NCBI RefSeq assembly: GCF_004103715.1
Contig: NZ_CP035282.1
Location: 2,346,673 to 2,410,672 of the forward strand
Origin: Acidilutibacter cellobiosedens
GTDB lineage: Bacteria; Bacillota; Clostridia; Tissierellales; Acidilutibacteraceae
Direction of reading: 5' to 3'
DNA length: 64,000 bases
Shown: piece by piece, positions 1 to 8,196 of the stretch
Layout: every line of letters begins with the position of its first letter
Numbering within the stretch: the stretch's first letter is position 1
Position numbers and translations under genes: made by a program
The notes under the pieces: generated by a model
The model's input: the letters and a program-made list of their open reading frames with translations, nothing else
Told to the model about the DNA's origin: nothing
Databases searched by the model: none

Positions 1-463
1 GATCAGTCGCAGCATTATATTCCTTAACCTTTTCTTCAAAGTCTTTTTTAACTGACGCATATTGGTCCTCCATATTCTTTATATCTTGCTTAAATTCTTC
101 GATGGCTTCCATCATTTCCAAAGTATCCGTTTCCAATTTATTAATTTCTTCCCTTATTCTTTTGCTTTCCATATCCATATAATGAAGTTGCTTTAAATCG
201 GTAATAGTTCCGTTATACAAATTTTTCTCAATTTCATCTTGATTAAAAGTCAGCTCTTTTAACTGATTATTGCTCTTATTAATTCTTTTTTCATTTTCAA
301 ATATGGTAATTTTCTTTTCCTTTAAGCTTGATTCTATACCCTTTAGTTCAATTATTATATTATTAATATGGCCTTTTCTCGCTAAATCCTCCAATTTCTT
401 CTTTATGGAGTTAAATTTATGTTCATGCTGTTGTAATTCCCACAAAAATTCAATTTGTTTCAT
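1..463 (-). CDS. C4-type zinc-ribbon coiled-coil protein (partial, 3' end outside window)
   Basis: The frame opens with ATG at 463 behind GGAGGTG and stays open to the window edge for about 154 codons, so the C-terminus is missing. The visible part is a long charged coiled coil rich in Glu, Lys, Gln and Leu. It lies directly downstream of the Nif3-family gene. In Clostridia this position is usually held by a COG1579-type protein whose C-terminus carries a CxxC zinc ribbon. That ribbon would lie beyond the edge, so the family call rests on the coiled coil and context. The biochemical role of the family is poorly defined. Confidence 0.65.
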   Translation of the reverse strand, partial: MKQIEFLWELQQHEHKFNSIKKKLEDLARKGHINNIIIELKGIESSLKEKKITIFENEKRINKSNNQLKELTFNQDEIEKNLYNGTITDLKQLHYMDMESKRIREEINKLETDTLEMMEAIEEFKQDIKNMEDQYASVKKDFEEKVKEYNAATD

Positions 464-480
464 ACATTTCACCTCCATAT

Positions 481-1581
481 TTAATACTCTTGAAAACCAT
501 AACTGTTAATATCACTAATATCAACTTCTATTTTTTCATTTGTATGTTCTAAAATATATTCTTTTATAACGGGGAGTATTATTTTTTCAGTATCATAATG
601 ATTACTATCTATTAAAATCAATCCCAATTCTTTTGCCAGCTGTGCTTCATGATATTTAATATCTCCCGTTATATAAACCTGTGCATTTTTTCTATAGGCA
701 TCATAGATAAAATCTCCTCCACTTCCTCCGCATACTGCAATTCTATTTATTTTCTTATTTTCACCTCCATATACTCTGATATTTTTCACAGTCAGTTTTC
801 TTTTAATTTCTTCAATTAACGCCTTCATTGATATCTCTTCTATATCTCCTACTCTTCCATAACCATAATCCGCTCCCTTGTTTTCTAAAGGATACAAATC
901 ATAAGCAACTTCCTCATAGGGGTGTGCTTTAATCATCTCTTCAATTATCCTGTCAGCTTCTCTTTCCCTTACTATTGTCTCTATTCTTTTTTCCTTAACC
1001 CTTTCCAAAACATTTTTCTGACCTATAAAGGGATGAGTATTTTCTAAGGGTAAAAAAGTTCCCATACCGTCAATATTATAAGTGCAATTACTATAATTCC
1101 CTATCCATCCTGCTCCTGCCTTTCCTAAGACATCCCTTATTTTTTCCTCACACCCTTCGGGGACAAATACAACTAATTTATAAAATTTTTCTTGATATAA
1201 AGAAGACAGCACCTCAGAATTTTTTAAGTTAAGAATACCTGCCAGTCTATCATTTACTCCGTTTTTACAAATATCCAAATTTGAATGAGCATTATATACA
1301 ACTATATCTGATTTAATTATATTCATTATTAATCTTCCTTTATAATCTGAAGAAATTATATTATTTATAGGCTTAAAAATAATCGGATGGTGAGTTATTA
1401 TCATGTCTGCCCCTGCACTCTGAGCCTTTTCCAAAAGAACATCATCTATATTCAAGGATAAAATTATTTTTTTTATTTCTTTATTCCCGTCTCCGATTTG
1501 AAATCCGGTATTGTCCCATTTATCAATATAGTAAGGTTTCGCCCATTCATCCATCAGATTAATTATTTCATAAGCTTTCAT
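481..1581 (-). CDS. Nif3-like dinuclear metal-centre hexameric protein (YqfO type)
   Basis: A 366-residue protein of the Nif3/YqfO family (GTP cyclohydrolase I type 2 homologue). THHPIIF (His64-His65) and a C-terminal GDIKYHEAQ segment supply the predicted dinuclear metal ligands. The length is typical of Firmicute members, which carry an inserted PII-like domain in the middle (about residues 130-235). The physiological substrate is not settled for the family. The gene overlaps the 3' end of trmK by 14 bases, the same pairing as yqfN-yqfO in Bacillus, which suggests translational coupling. The ATG at 1581 follows GGAAGTGATC. Confidence 0.88.
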   Translation of the reverse strand: MKAYEIINLMDEWAKPYYIDKWDNTGFQIGDGNKEIKKIILSLNIDDVLLEKAQSAGADMIITHHPIIFKPINNIISSDYKGRLIMNIIKSDIVVYNAHSNLDICKNGVNDRLAGILNLKNSEVLSSLYQEKFYKLVVFVPEGCEEKIRDVLGKAGAGWIGNYSNCTYNIDGMGTFLPLENTHPFIGQKNVLERVKEKRIETIVREREADRIIEEMIKAHPYEEVAYDLYPLENKGADYGYGRVGDIEEISMKALIEEIKRKLTVKNIRVYGGENKKINRIAVCGGSGGDFIYDAYRKNAQVYITGDIKYHEAQLAKELGLILIDSNHYDTEKIILPVIKEYILEHTNEKIEVDISDINSYGFQEY

Positions 1582-2266
1582 AATAATTGATCACTTCCTT
1601 ATAATCTTCGATTTTATTTTGAAGAAATTTTTCCCTTTCCCGACTTTTTTCAGAGGACCCTAAATTCAAGTATTTAATTATCTTTTCATATTCTTCTATT
1701 TTTTTTATTATAAATTCTTTTAACAAGGGATCCTTATTTATAAAAAGCTTTTCTCCTATTTCATAATATATATCTTTGCTAATATAAGATTTGCCTCTTT
1801 GCGCAAATATTATTTCGTAATATTTATCTCCTTCTCTTGCCAATCTTTCATCTATTATCTTAAAATTGTTATTGATCAGATACTTTCTCAGTTCATCAGA
1901 AGCACCCATAGGTTGAAATATAAAATTTATTACACTATCCGTTATCTTCTTTCCCTTATCCAATATCTCATTTATAAGAAGCCCTCCCATACCTGCTATT
2001 ATTAAAGTATCAACTTCAAAGGGTTTTAATATTTCCAGCCCATCTCCTACCCTGGTCTCAATATCCTTTTCGAGTCCGCATTTCTTTGAATAATCTTTGG
2101 CCTTATCAAGGGAATCCTTACTTATATCTGTAGCTATCACCTTCTTACTTATTCTGTTATAAATCAAATACACAGGTATATATCCATGATCCGTGCCTAT
2201 ATCCCCTACTATTGAATTATGGGGAACAAAGTTTAATATAGTAGTAAGTCTTGGGGATAATTTCAT
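1568..2266 (-). CDS. trmK: tRNA (adenine(22)-N1)-methyltransferase
   Basis: A 232-residue class I SAM-dependent methyltransferase of the TrmK/YqfN family, which makes m1A22 in bacterial tRNAs. The SAM-binding motif DIGTDHGYIP lies at residues 22-31 and is characteristic of TrmK; a VIATDIS acidic segment and GMGG follow. The C-terminal 80 residues are helical and charged, as in the family. It sits between sigA and the Nif3 gene, as in Bacillus, and overlaps the latter. It has its own GGAG-type ribosome binding site after the sigA terminator. Confidence 0.92.
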   Translation of the reverse strand: MKLSPRLTTILNFVPHNSIVGDIGTDHGYIPVYLIYNRISKKVIATDISKDSLDKAKDYSKKCGLEKDIETRVGDGLEILKPFEVDTLIIAGMGGLLINEILDKGKKITDSVINFIFQPMGASDELRKYLINNNFKIIDERLAREGDKYYEIIFAQRGKSYISKDIYYEIGEKLFINKDPLLKEFIIKKIEEYEKIIKYLNLGSSEKSREREKFLQNKIEDYKEVINYYESL

Positions 2267-2296
2267 ATTTTTCTCCTTTCACTAGTTATAAAATTA

Positions 2297-2318
2297 AAGA
2301 TTCGCTATAGCGAATCTT
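2297..2318 (-). terminator. Hairpin after sigA
   Basis: A perfect 9-10 bp inverted repeat (AAGATTCGC/GCGAATCTT) starts just after the sigA stop and is followed on the minus strand by a T-rich stretch. It fits an intrinsic terminator or attenuator between sigA and trmK. Confidence 0.6.
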
Positions 2319-2321
2319 CAA

Positions 2322-3437
2322 TTATTCCAAAAAATCCTTCAATTTTTTGCTTCTGCTGGGATGTCTTAATTTTCTTAAAGCTTTGGCTTCAATTTGTCTT
2401 ATTCTCTCTCTTGTAACGTCAAATTCTTTTCCCACTTCTTCTAAAGTCCTTGCTCTTCCATCATCTAACCCAAATCTCAATCTTAAGACTTTTTGCTCTC
2501 TCGGCGTCAAAGTATCCAAAACATCTACCAATTGTTCTCTTAAAAGAGTATAAGTAGCCGCTTCGGCTGGTGCTTGTGCTTCATCATCCGGTATAAAATC
2601 GCCTAAATGGCTATCTTCCTCTTCCCCTATAGGAGTTTCCAATGAAACAGGTTCTTGAGCAATTTTCATAATTTCTCTTACCTTTTCCACATCCATATTC
2701 ATTTCTTTGGCTACTTCCTCTGGAAGAGGATCTCTCCCCAATTCCTGAACCAACTGTCTTGAAACTCTTACCAGTTTATTTATGGTTTCTACCATATGAA
2801 CAGGTATCCTGATAGTCCTTGCCTGGTCGGCAATAGCACGTGTTATAGCTTGACGAATCCACCAGGTCGCATAGGTACTGAATTTAAATCCCTTTCTATA
2901 ATCAAATTTTTCAACTGCCTTCATTAAGCCCAGATTGCCTTCTTGTATCAAATCAAGGAACAACATTCCTCTTCCTACATATCTCTTGGCTATACTTACT
3001 ACAAGCCTCAAATTAGCTTCTGCCAGCCTTTTCTTAGCTTCTTCATCTCCTTCTGCCATTCTCTTAGCATAATCTATTTCCTCCTCCGCAGTCAAAAGAG
3101 GAATTTTACCTATTTCTTTTAAATACATTCTCACAGGGTCATCTACGCTAACTCCTTTGGGAAGGGATAAATCTTCTTCTTTCAGTTCTTCAGCATCTTC
3201 TCCTACATCATCCTTTTCTAAGAGCAAATCTGCTTCTTTATCGCCGACTATATCTATCCCCATATCTTCTAATCTTTGATATATCTCATCAATTTGCTCC
3301 GTATCTATATCTATATCTTCTAAACTATCCATTATTTCCTTATAAGTGAGCATCCCATTTTTTTTACCTTTTCTTACTAATTTTTTAACAGCTTCCAAGC
3401 CATTTTTTTTGTTTTCTTCCTTTTCTAAATGATTCAT
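2322..3437 (-). CDS. sigA: RNA polymerase primary sigma factor
   Basis: The housekeeping sigma-70, 371 residues as in Firmicutes. In order: an N-terminal region 1.1-like acidic segment; region 1.2 ([10 protein letters not shown]); region 2 with the -10 recognition helix ([10 protein letters not shown]); region 3; and region 4 with the helix-turn-helix that reads the -35 element ([17 protein letters not shown]). It lies 24 bases downstream of dnaG, the conserved dnaG-sigA macromolecular synthesis arrangement. Several promoters elsewhere in the window have TTGACA/TATAAT-like boxes with 17-bp spacing, which this factor would recognise. Confidence 0.97.
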   Translation of the reverse strand: MNHLEKEENKKNGLEAVKKLVRKGKKNGMLTYKEIMDSLEDIDIDTEQIDEIYQRLEDMGIDIVGDKEADLLLEKDDVGEDAEELKEEDLSLPKGVSVDDPVRMYLKEIGKIPLLTAEEEIDYAKRMAEGDEEAKKRLAEANLRLVVSIAKRYVGRGMLFLDLIQEGNLGLMKAVEKFDYRKGFKFSTYATWWIRQAITRAIADQARTIRIPVHMVETINKLVRVSRQLVQELGRDPLPEEVAKEMNMDVEKVREIMKIAQEPVSLETPIGEEEDSHLGDFIPDDEAQAPAEAATYTLLREQLVDVLDTLTPREQKVLRLRFGLDDGRARTLEEVGKEFDVTRERIRQIEAKALRKLRHPSRSKKLKDFLE

Positions 3438-3461
3438 CGCAATTCCCTCCTTTCAACAAAA

Positions 3462-5291
3462 CTATTGATGTAGCTTCAATTCCCTGTCCAATTCCAATAA
3501 TTCTTTGCATAATTTTTTCACTATCTCTTTATCATTTTCTTTTTTATCATTTTTAGAATCCAATTTACTAATCCTTTCTATTAAATAACTTCTTCTCATT
3601 TTTAATTTAGAAGTAACAATAGTTTCAATTAAATCTTCAACTATCGTTCCCATGTTTTCAGGTAAAATCTTAGGGTCCATATGAATTATCTTTTGTATAT
3701 TTTCTATACGAACATCCGTTTTTCCTTCTAATTTTTTAATAATTTCTTTGGTATTTATATCCTTTTCCTTTTCATAAACTTCAAATAAGAAAAAAGTTAA
3801 TTTTTTGCAATCTTCATCAACAAAATCTTCCGGTTTTAAAAAATTCTTAACTCTTTCATATACCTTTCTATTATTAACCATTAATTTGACAATAGTACGC
3901 TCAGCTTCTAAACGAGCTGGTTGAAGCATACTTACAACAGGAACAATATTATCCTTATTATTTTTATATTTTTTATTAATATACCTATTATTAACAATTG
4001 ATTTGTTCTCAATATTTAAATTGTATCCAAAAATTTCTTTTTTAATAGCTTCTTTTAATATACCGGTCCTTTGAGATATTTTTTCCATATAAGCATCCAA
4101 TTCAATGGGACTTTTTACATCCTTTAAAAATTTTCCTACATCCCTTGTAAAAGCTATTTTTTCTTCGGTATCATTTAAATTATATTTTCGTTCATAAAAA
4201 AATATTTTATATTCAATATAGTCCAAAGCATTTTCAAACAAAGATTCAAATTTTTCCTTTCCATAACTTTTAATGTAGTCATCTGGATCTTTTCCATCGG
4301 CAAGGACAATTACTTCTGCCTTTATATCTTCTTGCTTCAATATATCTATAGCCCTATCTGCTGCTTTAAGACCTGCTTCATCTCCATCGTAGCATATATA
4401 TATATTATCCCCAAGTTTAGATAATAGCTTTCCTTGATCTTTCGTCAGGGCTGTTCCTAAACTTGCTACAGCATAAAAAATTCCTTTATTGAATAAAGAA
4501 ACAACATCCATATATCCTTCAACCAATACTATCCTTTCATTATGTGATTTTTTCTCCAACAGATTTGCTGCAAATAAATTATGTCCTTTGGAAAATATTA
4601 AAGAATCCGGAGAATTTAAATATTTAGGTTGACTGTCATCGATAACTCTTCCTCCAAAGCCTATTATCCTATTTTTTCTGTCATATATGGGAAAGATTAT
4701 TCTATTTCTGAATTCATCATAGTATCCTGATTTATCTTTTCTTTTAATTATTAAACCCGATTTTTCAATTTCATATTCCTTATACCCCTTGCTTTTTAAA
4801 TACTTCTCTAAACTATCCCAGCTTTTAGGAGCAAAGCCTAACTTAAATAAATTAATAGTAGTGTCAGATATGGATCTTTTATATAAATATTTCCTGGCAT
4901 CGGTGTTATTCATTAAATTTCTGTAAAAGAAATAAGCAGATTCCCTATTTATTTGAAATAATCTATTCCTTTCCTTCTCCATTGGTTTATCTTTTTCTTC
5001 AATATAAATTCCTGATTTGTCAGCTAAGAATTTTACCGCTTCAACAAAAGACAGATTTTCTATTTTCATTATAAAACTGATTACATCTCCCCCTTCCCCA
5101 CACCCAAAACAGTGAAAGATTCCTTTAGATGGAGATACTGTAAAAGATGGAGTCTTTTCGCTATGAAAGGGACAGAGTCCTACATAATTAGAGCCTGTCC
5201 CTTTTAGATGGACATATTGAGAAACCACATCTAATATATCATTATTTTCTTTTATCTTTTCTAATATATTTTCATTTATGAAATCTGACAT
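3462..5291 (-). CDS. dnaG: DNA primase
   Basis: A 609-residue primase that makes RNA primers at the replication fork. The CHC2 zinc finger uses Cys40, His43, Cys61 and Cys64. The catalytic TOPRIM core shows VEGYMDV and CYDGDEAG, and the C-terminal third is the helicase-interaction region. I chose the ATG at 5291 because AGGGTG precedes it at good spacing; a GTG three codons upstream lies inside that ribosome binding site. It sits between dgt and sigA. Confidence 0.96.
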   Translation of the reverse strand: MSDFINENILEKIKENNDILDVVSQYVHLKGTGSNYVGLCPFHSEKTPSFTVSPSKGIFHCFGCGEGGDVISFIMKIENLSFVEAVKFLADKSGIYIEEKDKPMEKERNRLFQINRESAYFFYRNLMNNTDARKYLYKRSISDTTINLFKLGFAPKSWDSLEKYLKSKGYKEYEIEKSGLIIKRKDKSGYYDEFRNRIIFPIYDRKNRIIGFGGRVIDDSQPKYLNSPDSLIFSKGHNLFAANLLEKKSHNERIVLVEGYMDVVSLFNKGIFYAVASLGTALTKDQGKLLSKLGDNIYICYDGDEAGLKAADRAIDILKQEDIKAEVIVLADGKDPDDYIKSYGKEKFESLFENALDYIEYKIFFYERKYNLNDTEEKIAFTRDVGKFLKDVKSPIELDAYMEKISQRTGILKEAIKKEIFGYNLNIENKSIVNNRYINKKYKNNKDNIVPVVSMLQPARLEAERTIVKLMVNNRKVYERVKNFLKPEDFVDEDCKKLTFFLFEVYEKEKDINTKEIIKKLEGKTDVRIENIQKIIHMDPKILPENMGTIVEDLIETIVTSKLKMRRSYLIERISKLDSKNDKKENDKEIVKKLCKELLELDRELKLHQ

Positions 5292-5377
5292 AATTATCAC
5301 CCTAATTTTCCGATTTTTCGTGGAAAAGCAAAAAACCCTTATTTATATTCGACATAAAGATTTATATTCCTTCTTTT

Positions 5378-6394
5378 TTAAAGTTTTTCCCAAGGTTTCG
5401 GTATAAAAATACTGTAAAACACATTCAATATATACTTATCAGTCATTCCGGCAATATAATCACATACTCTGTCCTCTATGGGATTTAGGCTATTCTGGTA
5501 TATTCCCATTTTATCTTCTGGAAGTTCTTCCGAATGTTTTAAATAATATCTATATATTTGAGTAATTATATATTCTACCTTATTCTCTTCAGATTTAGCA
5601 TCTTTATTTAAATATACCCTTTGAAACATAAAATTTCTCAATTTTTCGGTAGCTTCCCCTATATTCTTACTCATAGAAATCTCATCTTTACCAATGCTAT
5701 TATTAATAATATCCACAATCATAGTATTTATTCTTTCTCCATGGGTTTTACCGAGAACATCAATAACATCTTTCGGTAAATCTTCATCCGATATGATATT
5801 TCCCCTTATGGCATCGTCAATATCATGATTTATATAAGCAATTCTATCGGCAAACCTCACCGTCTTTCCTTCAAGAGTCATAGGCAATTCTTCTCCCGTA
5901 TGATGTAGTATCCCATCTCTTACTTCAAAAGTTAAATTTAATCCTATTTTCTTTCCCTCATGTTCCAGATAGTCTACCACTCTGAGGCTTTGGACGTTAT
6001 GTTCAAATCCTTTAGGATGAAGAAAATTCAGCACTTTCTCTCCTGTATGACCAAAAGGGGTATGCCCTAAATCATGACCCAATGCAATAGCTTCTGTCAA
6101 ATCTTCGTTTAATCTTAACGCTCTGGCAAGAGTTCTCGATATTTGGGAAACTTCTAAAGTGTGGGTAAGTCTTGTCCTGTAATGGTCTCCTTCCGGTGCT
6201 ATAAACACTTGAGTTTTATGTTTAAGCCTTCTAAAAGACTTCGAATGGATAATTCTATCCCTGTCCCTTTGAAAATCCGTTCTTATCTCACATTTCTTTT
6301 CTTCATATTTTCTTCCTTTTGTGTTAATGCTAAGAGTTGCATATTGAGATAATATTTTCTTTTCAATATTTTCTGTTTCCATTCTAATATTCAT
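5378..6394 (-). CDS. dGTPase-like HD-domain deoxynucleotide triphosphohydrolase
   Basis: A 338-residue protein of the deoxyguanosinetriphosphate triphosphohydrolase-like family, which cleaves dNTPs to the nucleoside and triphosphate. The HD metal ligands are visible: His78 in RLTHTLE, His107-Asp108 in GHDLGHTPFGH, and a downstream INHDIDD. A RDRDRIIHSKSFRRL segment typical of the family precedes them. Clostridia commonly carry this gene just ahead of dnaG, suggesting a link to nucleotide supply for replication. GAGGT precedes the ATG at about 11 bases. Confidence 0.87.
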   Translation of the reverse strand: MNIRMETENIEKKILSQYATLSINTKGRKYEEKKCEIRTDFQRDRDRIIHSKSFRRLKHKTQVFIAPEGDHYRTRLTHTLEVSQISRTLARALRLNEDLTEAIALGHDLGHTPFGHTGEKVLNFLHPKGFEHNVQSLRVVDYLEHEGKKIGLNLTFEVRDGILHHTGEELPMTLEGKTVRFADRIAYINHDIDDAIRGNIISDEDLPKDVIDVLGKTHGERINTMIVDIINNSIGKDEISMSKNIGEATEKLRNFMFQRVYLNKDAKSEENKVEYIITQIYRYYLKHSEELPEDKMGIYQNSLNPIEDRVCDYIAGMTDKYILNVFYSIFIPKPWEKL

Positions 6395-6502
6395 AAAATT
6401 ATATACCTCATTTATAAATATTTTTAAGATTATATTATATAAATATATACAACATAATTATCCATAATCCTCTATTATTTATACCATTTTAATGTAAATT
6501 TT

Positions 6503-6545
6503 TTTAAAAAAACAATGAAGTGCTGATTTTTTCAGCACTTCATTG
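6503..6545 (-). terminator. Intrinsic terminator of ppsR
   Basis: A 14-bp perfect stem (CAATGAAGTGCTGA and its complement) with a short A-rich loop is followed on the minus strand by seven T. The ppsR stop codon (6540-6542) lies inside the stem. Confidence 0.85.
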
Positions 6546-7367
6546 CTCTAATTCTTCTCCAAAATTTTTTCTCATTATATCAATTATAAAGCCTGATGTT
6601 TCTTCTACTGCTTTATCGGAAACATTTATTACTTTACATTGAATCATTCCCATTATCCTCTTAGAATATTCAAGTTCTTCTTTTATTCTCTCAAGGTTGG
6701 CGTAATTGGCATTATTATTGAGGCCTAAAGTCTTTAATCTTTCCTGGCGAATTTTATTCAATTTTTCCGGATTTGCAATAAGTCCAAATACTCTTCTTGG
6801 ATCCTTCTCAAATAATTCATCAGGTGGAGGTACTTCAGGAACTAAAGGAACATTTGCAACTTTGAAATTTTTATGAGCCAAATACATACTTAAAGGAGTC
6901 TTCGATGTCCTCGAAATTCCAATCAGTACTATATCGGCTTTTTTAATTCCTCTGGTATCTTTTCCATCATCATATCTGACTGCAAATTCCACTGCTTCTA
7001 CTTTTTTAAAATATTCTGCATCTAACCTACGTATTAATCCCGCTTGTCTTTTCGGATTGTATCCCAATACATCTTCAATAGAATCCAAAACAGGGGTCAT
7101 CAGATCCACTGCAGGAATATTATTTTCAGCCGATTTTTCCATTACAAATTTTCTTAATCTTTCGATGACAATAGTAAAAATAATAACACTTTTTTCTGAT
7201 TTCGCTTCATCAATTATTTCATTTATTTGATCCTCGTCATTTATATATGGAAATCTTCTCACTTCATATTTTACCGGACTAAATTGACTTATACTTGCCT
7301 TTGCCACCTGCCCCGCCGTCTCTCCTACGGAATCTGACAAGACATACAGAACTATATTATTTTCCAT
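6540..7367 (-). CDS. ppsR: Pyruvate, phosphate dikinase regulatory protein (kinase/phosphorylase)
   Basis: A 275-residue DUF299-family protein (YqfL). The family both phosphorylates pyruvate phosphate dikinase (or PEP synthase) with ADP, inactivating it, and reverses this with phosphate. The nucleotide-binding motif GISRTSKT is at residues 150-157. The gene lies 11 bases downstream of ccpN, a linked pair in many Firmicutes where CcpN controls gluconeogenesis. No ppdK is next to it here, so the target enzyme must be encoded elsewhere. The stop codon is embedded in the terminator stem. Confidence 0.92.
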   Translation of the reverse strand: MENNIVLYVLSDSVGETAGQVAKASISQFSPVKYEVRRFPYINDEDQINEIIDEAKSEKSVIIFTIVIERLRKFVMEKSAENNIPAVDLMTPVLDSIEDVLGYNPKRQAGLIRRLDAEYFKKVEAVEFAVRYDDGKDTRGIKKADIVLIGISRTSKTPLSMYLAHKNFKVANVPLVPEVPPPDELFEKDPRRVFGLIANPEKLNKIRQERLKTLGLNNNANYANLERIKEELEYSKRIMGMIQCKVINVSDKAVEETSGFIIDIMRKNFGEELEQ

Positions 7368-7378
7368 TAATTTTCCTC

Positions 7379-8026
7379 CTAAATATCCTTTCCCAGTTCA
7401 ACAAAAATCCTTGTAATTGTTGTCTTAGATATTCTTCCCACAACCTTAAATTTCTTTTCTCCCTTTTCAGTCCTCACTTCTTCAACCACCGGTAAACAGT
7501 CTATTTCATGTTCTATTATATTTGACGCCGCTTCCAATATGCTATCATTTGAAAAAGTCACTATGATATTAGGCATTCGAGTCATTATCATTCCTACAGG
7601 TATCCTGTTTAAATCAATTCCCCCTATTGCATTTTTTAAAAAATCCTTTCTTGATATTATCCCGGATAAAAATCCGTCGGAAGTAACAAATAATGTTCCA
7701 ACATCTTCAACCATAAGAGTAACTATAGCATCATATACACTTGTATTTTCATCAACTACCACAGGAACGGATTTCACTTTCGATACTTTGATCTTTTCTA
7801 TTCTTTCAGATATAAAATTCAACGCAGTTTTCCCCGTATAGAAATACCCGACTTTTGGGCGTGCATCTAATATTCCTGACATAGTAAGTATGGATAAATC
7901 AGGTCTTAAAGTAGACCTTGTAAGCTTTAATCTTTTTGCTATTGCCTCCCCAGTTATTGGCTGACTTGTTTTCACGATATCTATTATCTTTTCTTGTCTT
8001 TCATTTAATTGGATATAAACCACCAC
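7379..8026 (-). CDS. ccpN: CcpN-type transcriptional repressor with CBS domains
   Basis: A 215-residue regulator: an N-terminal winged helix (LNERQEKIIDIV to about residue 65) followed by two CBS domains (about residues 80-205) that sense nucleotides. Bacillus CcpN represses gluconeogenic genes on glucose. Its place upstream of ppsR supports a role in the PEP/pyruvate node. The start is a GTG and not strongly fixed; a second GTG is one codon in. Both give an N-terminus close to that of Bacillus CcpN. A copy of the dispersed repeat separates it from glyS. Confidence 0.88.
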   Translation of the reverse strand: MVVYIQLNERQEKIIDIVKTSQPITGEAIAKRLKLTRSTLRPDLSILTMSGILDARPKVGYFYTGKTALNFISERIEKIKVSKVKSVPVVVDENTSVYDAIVTLMVEDVGTLFVTSDGFLSGIISRKDFLKNAIGGIDLNRIPVGMIMTRMPNIIVTFSNDSILEAASNIIEHEIDCLPVVEEVRTEKGEKKFKVVGRISKTTITRIFVELGKDI

Positions 8027-8056
8027 CCATCAAGATACACACCCATTAATATATAT

Positions 8057-8170
8057 AAAAAAGGCTTCTATTAAAATATTAATAAATTAAGGTAGCCTTT
8101 TTTGAAATCCATTACGGAAAATATAAACTAAGATAAATTACGATTTCCCCATTGTTTATAAATAAATTTC
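8057..8170 (+). repeat. Dispersed intergenic repeat, copy A
   Basis: About 110 bp between glyS and ccpN. It has an AAAAAAGGCT...AGCCTTTTTT hairpin (8057-8103) that works as a terminator on either strand, then a conserved A+T tail containing GAAATCCATTACGG and AACTAAGATAAATTACG. It aligns over nearly its full length with the reverse complement of the sequence near 59,890-59,998, and in part with four other intergenic sites. Confidence 0.65.
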
Positions 8171-8196
8171 CGATTTGGAAATTTATTTATAAACAA
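8152..8196 (-). terminator. Long palindrome over the glyS stop codon
   Basis: A perfect 20-bp inverted repeat with a 5-base loop; the arms begin TTGTTTATAAATAAATTTCC. The glyS stop at 8183-8185 lies within one arm. No strong T-run follows directly; the true terminator is probably the hairpin of the adjacent repeat copy. The palindrome may protect the 3' end of the mRNA. Confidence 0.55.

Noticed and set aside
1799-2005. Plus-strand open frames opposite trmK and many other genes
   Set aside because: They are antisense shadows with biased composition, no ribosome binding sites, and full overlap with well-recognised genes.
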